From: Stictocephala bisonia
Taxonomy: Eukaryota > Arthropoda > Insecta > Hemiptera > Membracidae
Length of the DNA stretch: 64,000 bases
Assembly (NCBI GenBank): GCA_035578905.1
Contig: JAQJVL010000749.1
Location: 124,001-188,000, forward strand
Direction: 5' to 3'
Both the position numbers and the translations under genes were made by a program. Positions 62,140-64,000 of the stretch are shown piece by piece; the stretch's first letter is position 1, and each line of letters begins with the position of its first letter. The notes under the pieces were generated by a model. That model was not told the origin of the DNA and searched no databases. It worked only from the letters and a program-made list of their open reading frames with translations.

Positions 62140-63040
62140 AAACGTTTTTAAATGCTGGTCACACGGTGAACTTTGCTTGGCAACCGTCATATGTAAAATC
62201 GGCAAGGCAAGCTTTCATAGAAGGCGAAACGACAGGATTGAAAAATATTCCAGGGAGAGGAGGCCGCCTAATAGTTGCACATATCGGAAATGAAAATGGA
62301 TTTTTGAAAAAAGCAGAAAATGAAAACGAAGATGCCCGTTTGATTTTCACAGCAGATAAGAAGAAGAAAAGCAAAGTTGGAGAAACTGATTATCACACAG
62401 AAATGACTGGACCTTGTTTTGAAGGGTGGTTTAAAAAGTATTATCAATGCTCCCACCGAACAGCGTGATTGTGATGGACAACGCTTCATACCATTCCAGA
62501 TTTGTGGAGAAATTTCCAAATATGAAGTGGAAGAAAGTTGACATTCAGGAGTACCTTACATCCAAAAAAGTGCAATGGACGACGTCAGACGTCAAAGCAG
62601 AATTAATAAGTAAAGCGGAGCCATTCAAAGAATCTTCAAGAAAGTACATCGTAGATCAGATGGCTGCGGAATTAGGTAACACTGTTTTGAGACTGCCCCC
62701 TTATCACTGCGACCTGAACCCCATTGAACTTGCTTGGGGGTACATAAAAAATAGTGTTGCTCGGCACAATGTATTGTACAAACTTGGAGATGTCGAGAAA
62801 TTATTGAACAACAATATTGGACAAACATCGGCTGAACTATGGCAAGGATTCGTCGAACACGCAAAAAACAATTGAAGAGGATATGTGGAAAATCGATGAT
62901 ATTGCCGATTTCTTCTTGGAGGAACAAAACCAAGTTATTGTTACAGAAGGCAGTGAAAGCGAGTCAGACTTTTCTTTTTTCAATGACAGTGACGCAGTGT
63001 TGGCTGAAGAACTCCCTCCTGACTCTTTGACTGGTTGAGT
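62140..63040 (+). pseudogene. DDE_3-type (IS630/Tc1/mariner-like) transposase, frameshifted
   Basis: Plus strand, three frames in sequence. NAGHTVNFAW, VKSARQAFIEGETTGLKN, GRGGRLIVAHIGNENGFLKK and DYHTEMTGPCFEGWFKK come first (to about 62438). After a frameshift in an A-run: LPPNSVIVMDNASYHSRF (second catalytic D), LRLPPYHCDLNPIELAWGYI (third acidic residue) and WQGFVEHAK (to about 62870). A second A-run frameshift leads to TIEEDMWKIDDIADFFLEEQ and an acidic Ser-rich tail ending at 63038. The normal DETW before NAGHT, holding the first catalytic D, is absent, so the copy is 5'-truncated. Related transposases are common in hemipteran genomes (from memory). Not functional as read. Confidence 0.85.
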
Positions 63041-64000
63041 CTCTCTTAGGCTTACATTCTGTAAATATTCATGTAAATATAACTAATAGAAAAATCACAA
63101 AAAATTAAAAACACAAAAAAATATATAAATAAAATCTACAAAAAAACTTTTAATGCGGCCTTTGGCAGTCTCAAGCCTGCAAAAGGCTTTACCCAAGGGG
63201 TAGTTTCACTCGCCCGCTCTAAAAATAAATTTACTAGTATCTATAATAACATAATACGTGTAGTTTTATATATTTAAAACGTGAAGTTAATAATATAGGG
63301 TTATTATACTTGGTATTTACTTTACAATTTATAAACCGTAAAAAAGGTCCGATTTAAATGGGACAAAAACAGATATGTTTGATAAATCTATGTTATCAAT
63401 ATAAACTATTGAATTAGTATATCAGATTATTATTTGATTTACGTTAATATTGAACTAAGGCGATCATGGAAGCATCGCTAATAGGATTATAAAAGGGTCG
63501 CGGCGGCGGGCGGTTAATGAGCCTGCAGGTCAGTTGGGGCTGCCTCAAGTTAGGATGGCGTGACTATAGATAGGATGGCGCGACTTATAGCTTAGCCTCA
63601 TATTTCAACAACAATGATGGGTCCATTTATATGTCTACTATATTTGTATATAGTAGTTTTTGTTTGAAAACGTTGACTACTTGCGTACTTAGGCACACGG
63701 CAAACATCTGCGTATTACCAAATTTGGCGATTGTTATTAGTATCTATTAAAAGAGTTTTAAATTAGTGTAATACGTGATGTTATGTATACTGTACAAGTG
63801 AACGTCAAACAACACAAATATATTACATTTTGTTTTGTTTATTAATCCCTTTTGTTTGAGGAAGGGAAACGTGGTTTGCCGAAATCTATCACCATAATAT
63901 ATTTGTACATTTATAGTCGGAGAGAAGTTTCGTGGCGGCTGAGGGATTAGGACGGCCGGCAAGGCCTCTGCCACCCCCAATTAGCCCTCGCCCGGCCGCT
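63041..64000. other. 3' flank, GC-richer toward the window end
   Basis: No gene is readable. A short tandem TAGGATGGCG(T/C)GACTATA pair lies near 63552-63590. The last ~90 bp are GC-rich (GGCGGCTGAGG, CGGCCGGC, GCCCGGCCGCT) and may be the start of an exon or another repeat on either strand; it is cut by the window edge. Confidence 0.45.

Noticed and set aside
62166..62200. A complete transposase start at the ATG-like codon near 62166
   Set aside because: NAGHT directly before it belongs to the same domain, so the frame enters from upstream and the copy is truncated rather than starting here.

Overview
The window is AT-rich, intron-bearing, transposon-laden animal DNA. An insect is indicated by a 7tm_6-type odorant receptor, which is an insect-specific family. 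The TE mix (jockey-like and RTE-like LINEs, tRNA-derived SINEs, Helitrons, a Penelope-like element, hAT, pogo/Tigger, a piggyBac-type MITE, and a DDE_3 transposase whose NAGHT...DYHTEM...DNASYHS pattern is common in sap-feeding insects) makes a hemipteran plausible. That last step is inference.

Three host genes can be read. (1) A complete TMEM50 homologue on the + strand has four exons (13368-13460, 20041-20147, 26877-27031, 30839-30945). All phases join, giving 153 aa, and its three introns are full of repeats. (2) A small secreted Kazal-type protease inhibitor lies on the - strand. Exon 2 (42063-41782) and exon 3 (38397-38351) are well supported. A phase-compatible first exon (59311-59272) is likely and gives 122 aa in total. 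(3) An odorant receptor on the + strand (54692-55915, 407 aa) has its whole coding region in one exon. If the first Kazal exon is right, the receptor lies inside Kazal intron 1 on the opposite strand.

Layout: 1-10 kb has no readable gene, only repeat remnants and a Helitron helicase fragment. 10.3-12.9 kb holds one arm of a dispersed inverted repeat and a jockey-like LINE (ORF1 plus endonuclease). 13.4-31.3 kb is the TMEM50 gene. Intron 1 carries a LINE split by a second LINE, intron 2 carries minisatellites, SINEs, LINE scraps and a 690-bp MITE, and intron 3 carries a Helitron. 31.4-36.6 kb is a Penelope-like element (RT plus GIY-YIG) split by a Helitron, followed by a solo LTR. 36.7-37.2 kb is a piggyBac-type MITE. 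38.4-59.3 kb is the Kazal gene region. It holds a pogo/Tigger element split by a SINE, a second solo LTR, a large foldback with a hammerhead-like motif and an intact-looking autonomous hAT element (45586-49341) sitting inside a LINE. A third Helitron and the receptor gene follow. 60-63 kb has a hAT-type MITE nested in a SINE and a frameshifted DDE transposase.

The most interesting objects are: the intact 3.76-kb hAT element with a 6-bp target duplication and same-strand subterminal repeats; the hammerhead-ribozyme-like motif at 44279-44325, with related degenerate motifs elsewhere, one of them just downstream of the Penelope-like coding remnant; the nested Kazal/receptor arrangement; and several insertions dated relative to each other by exact target duplications.
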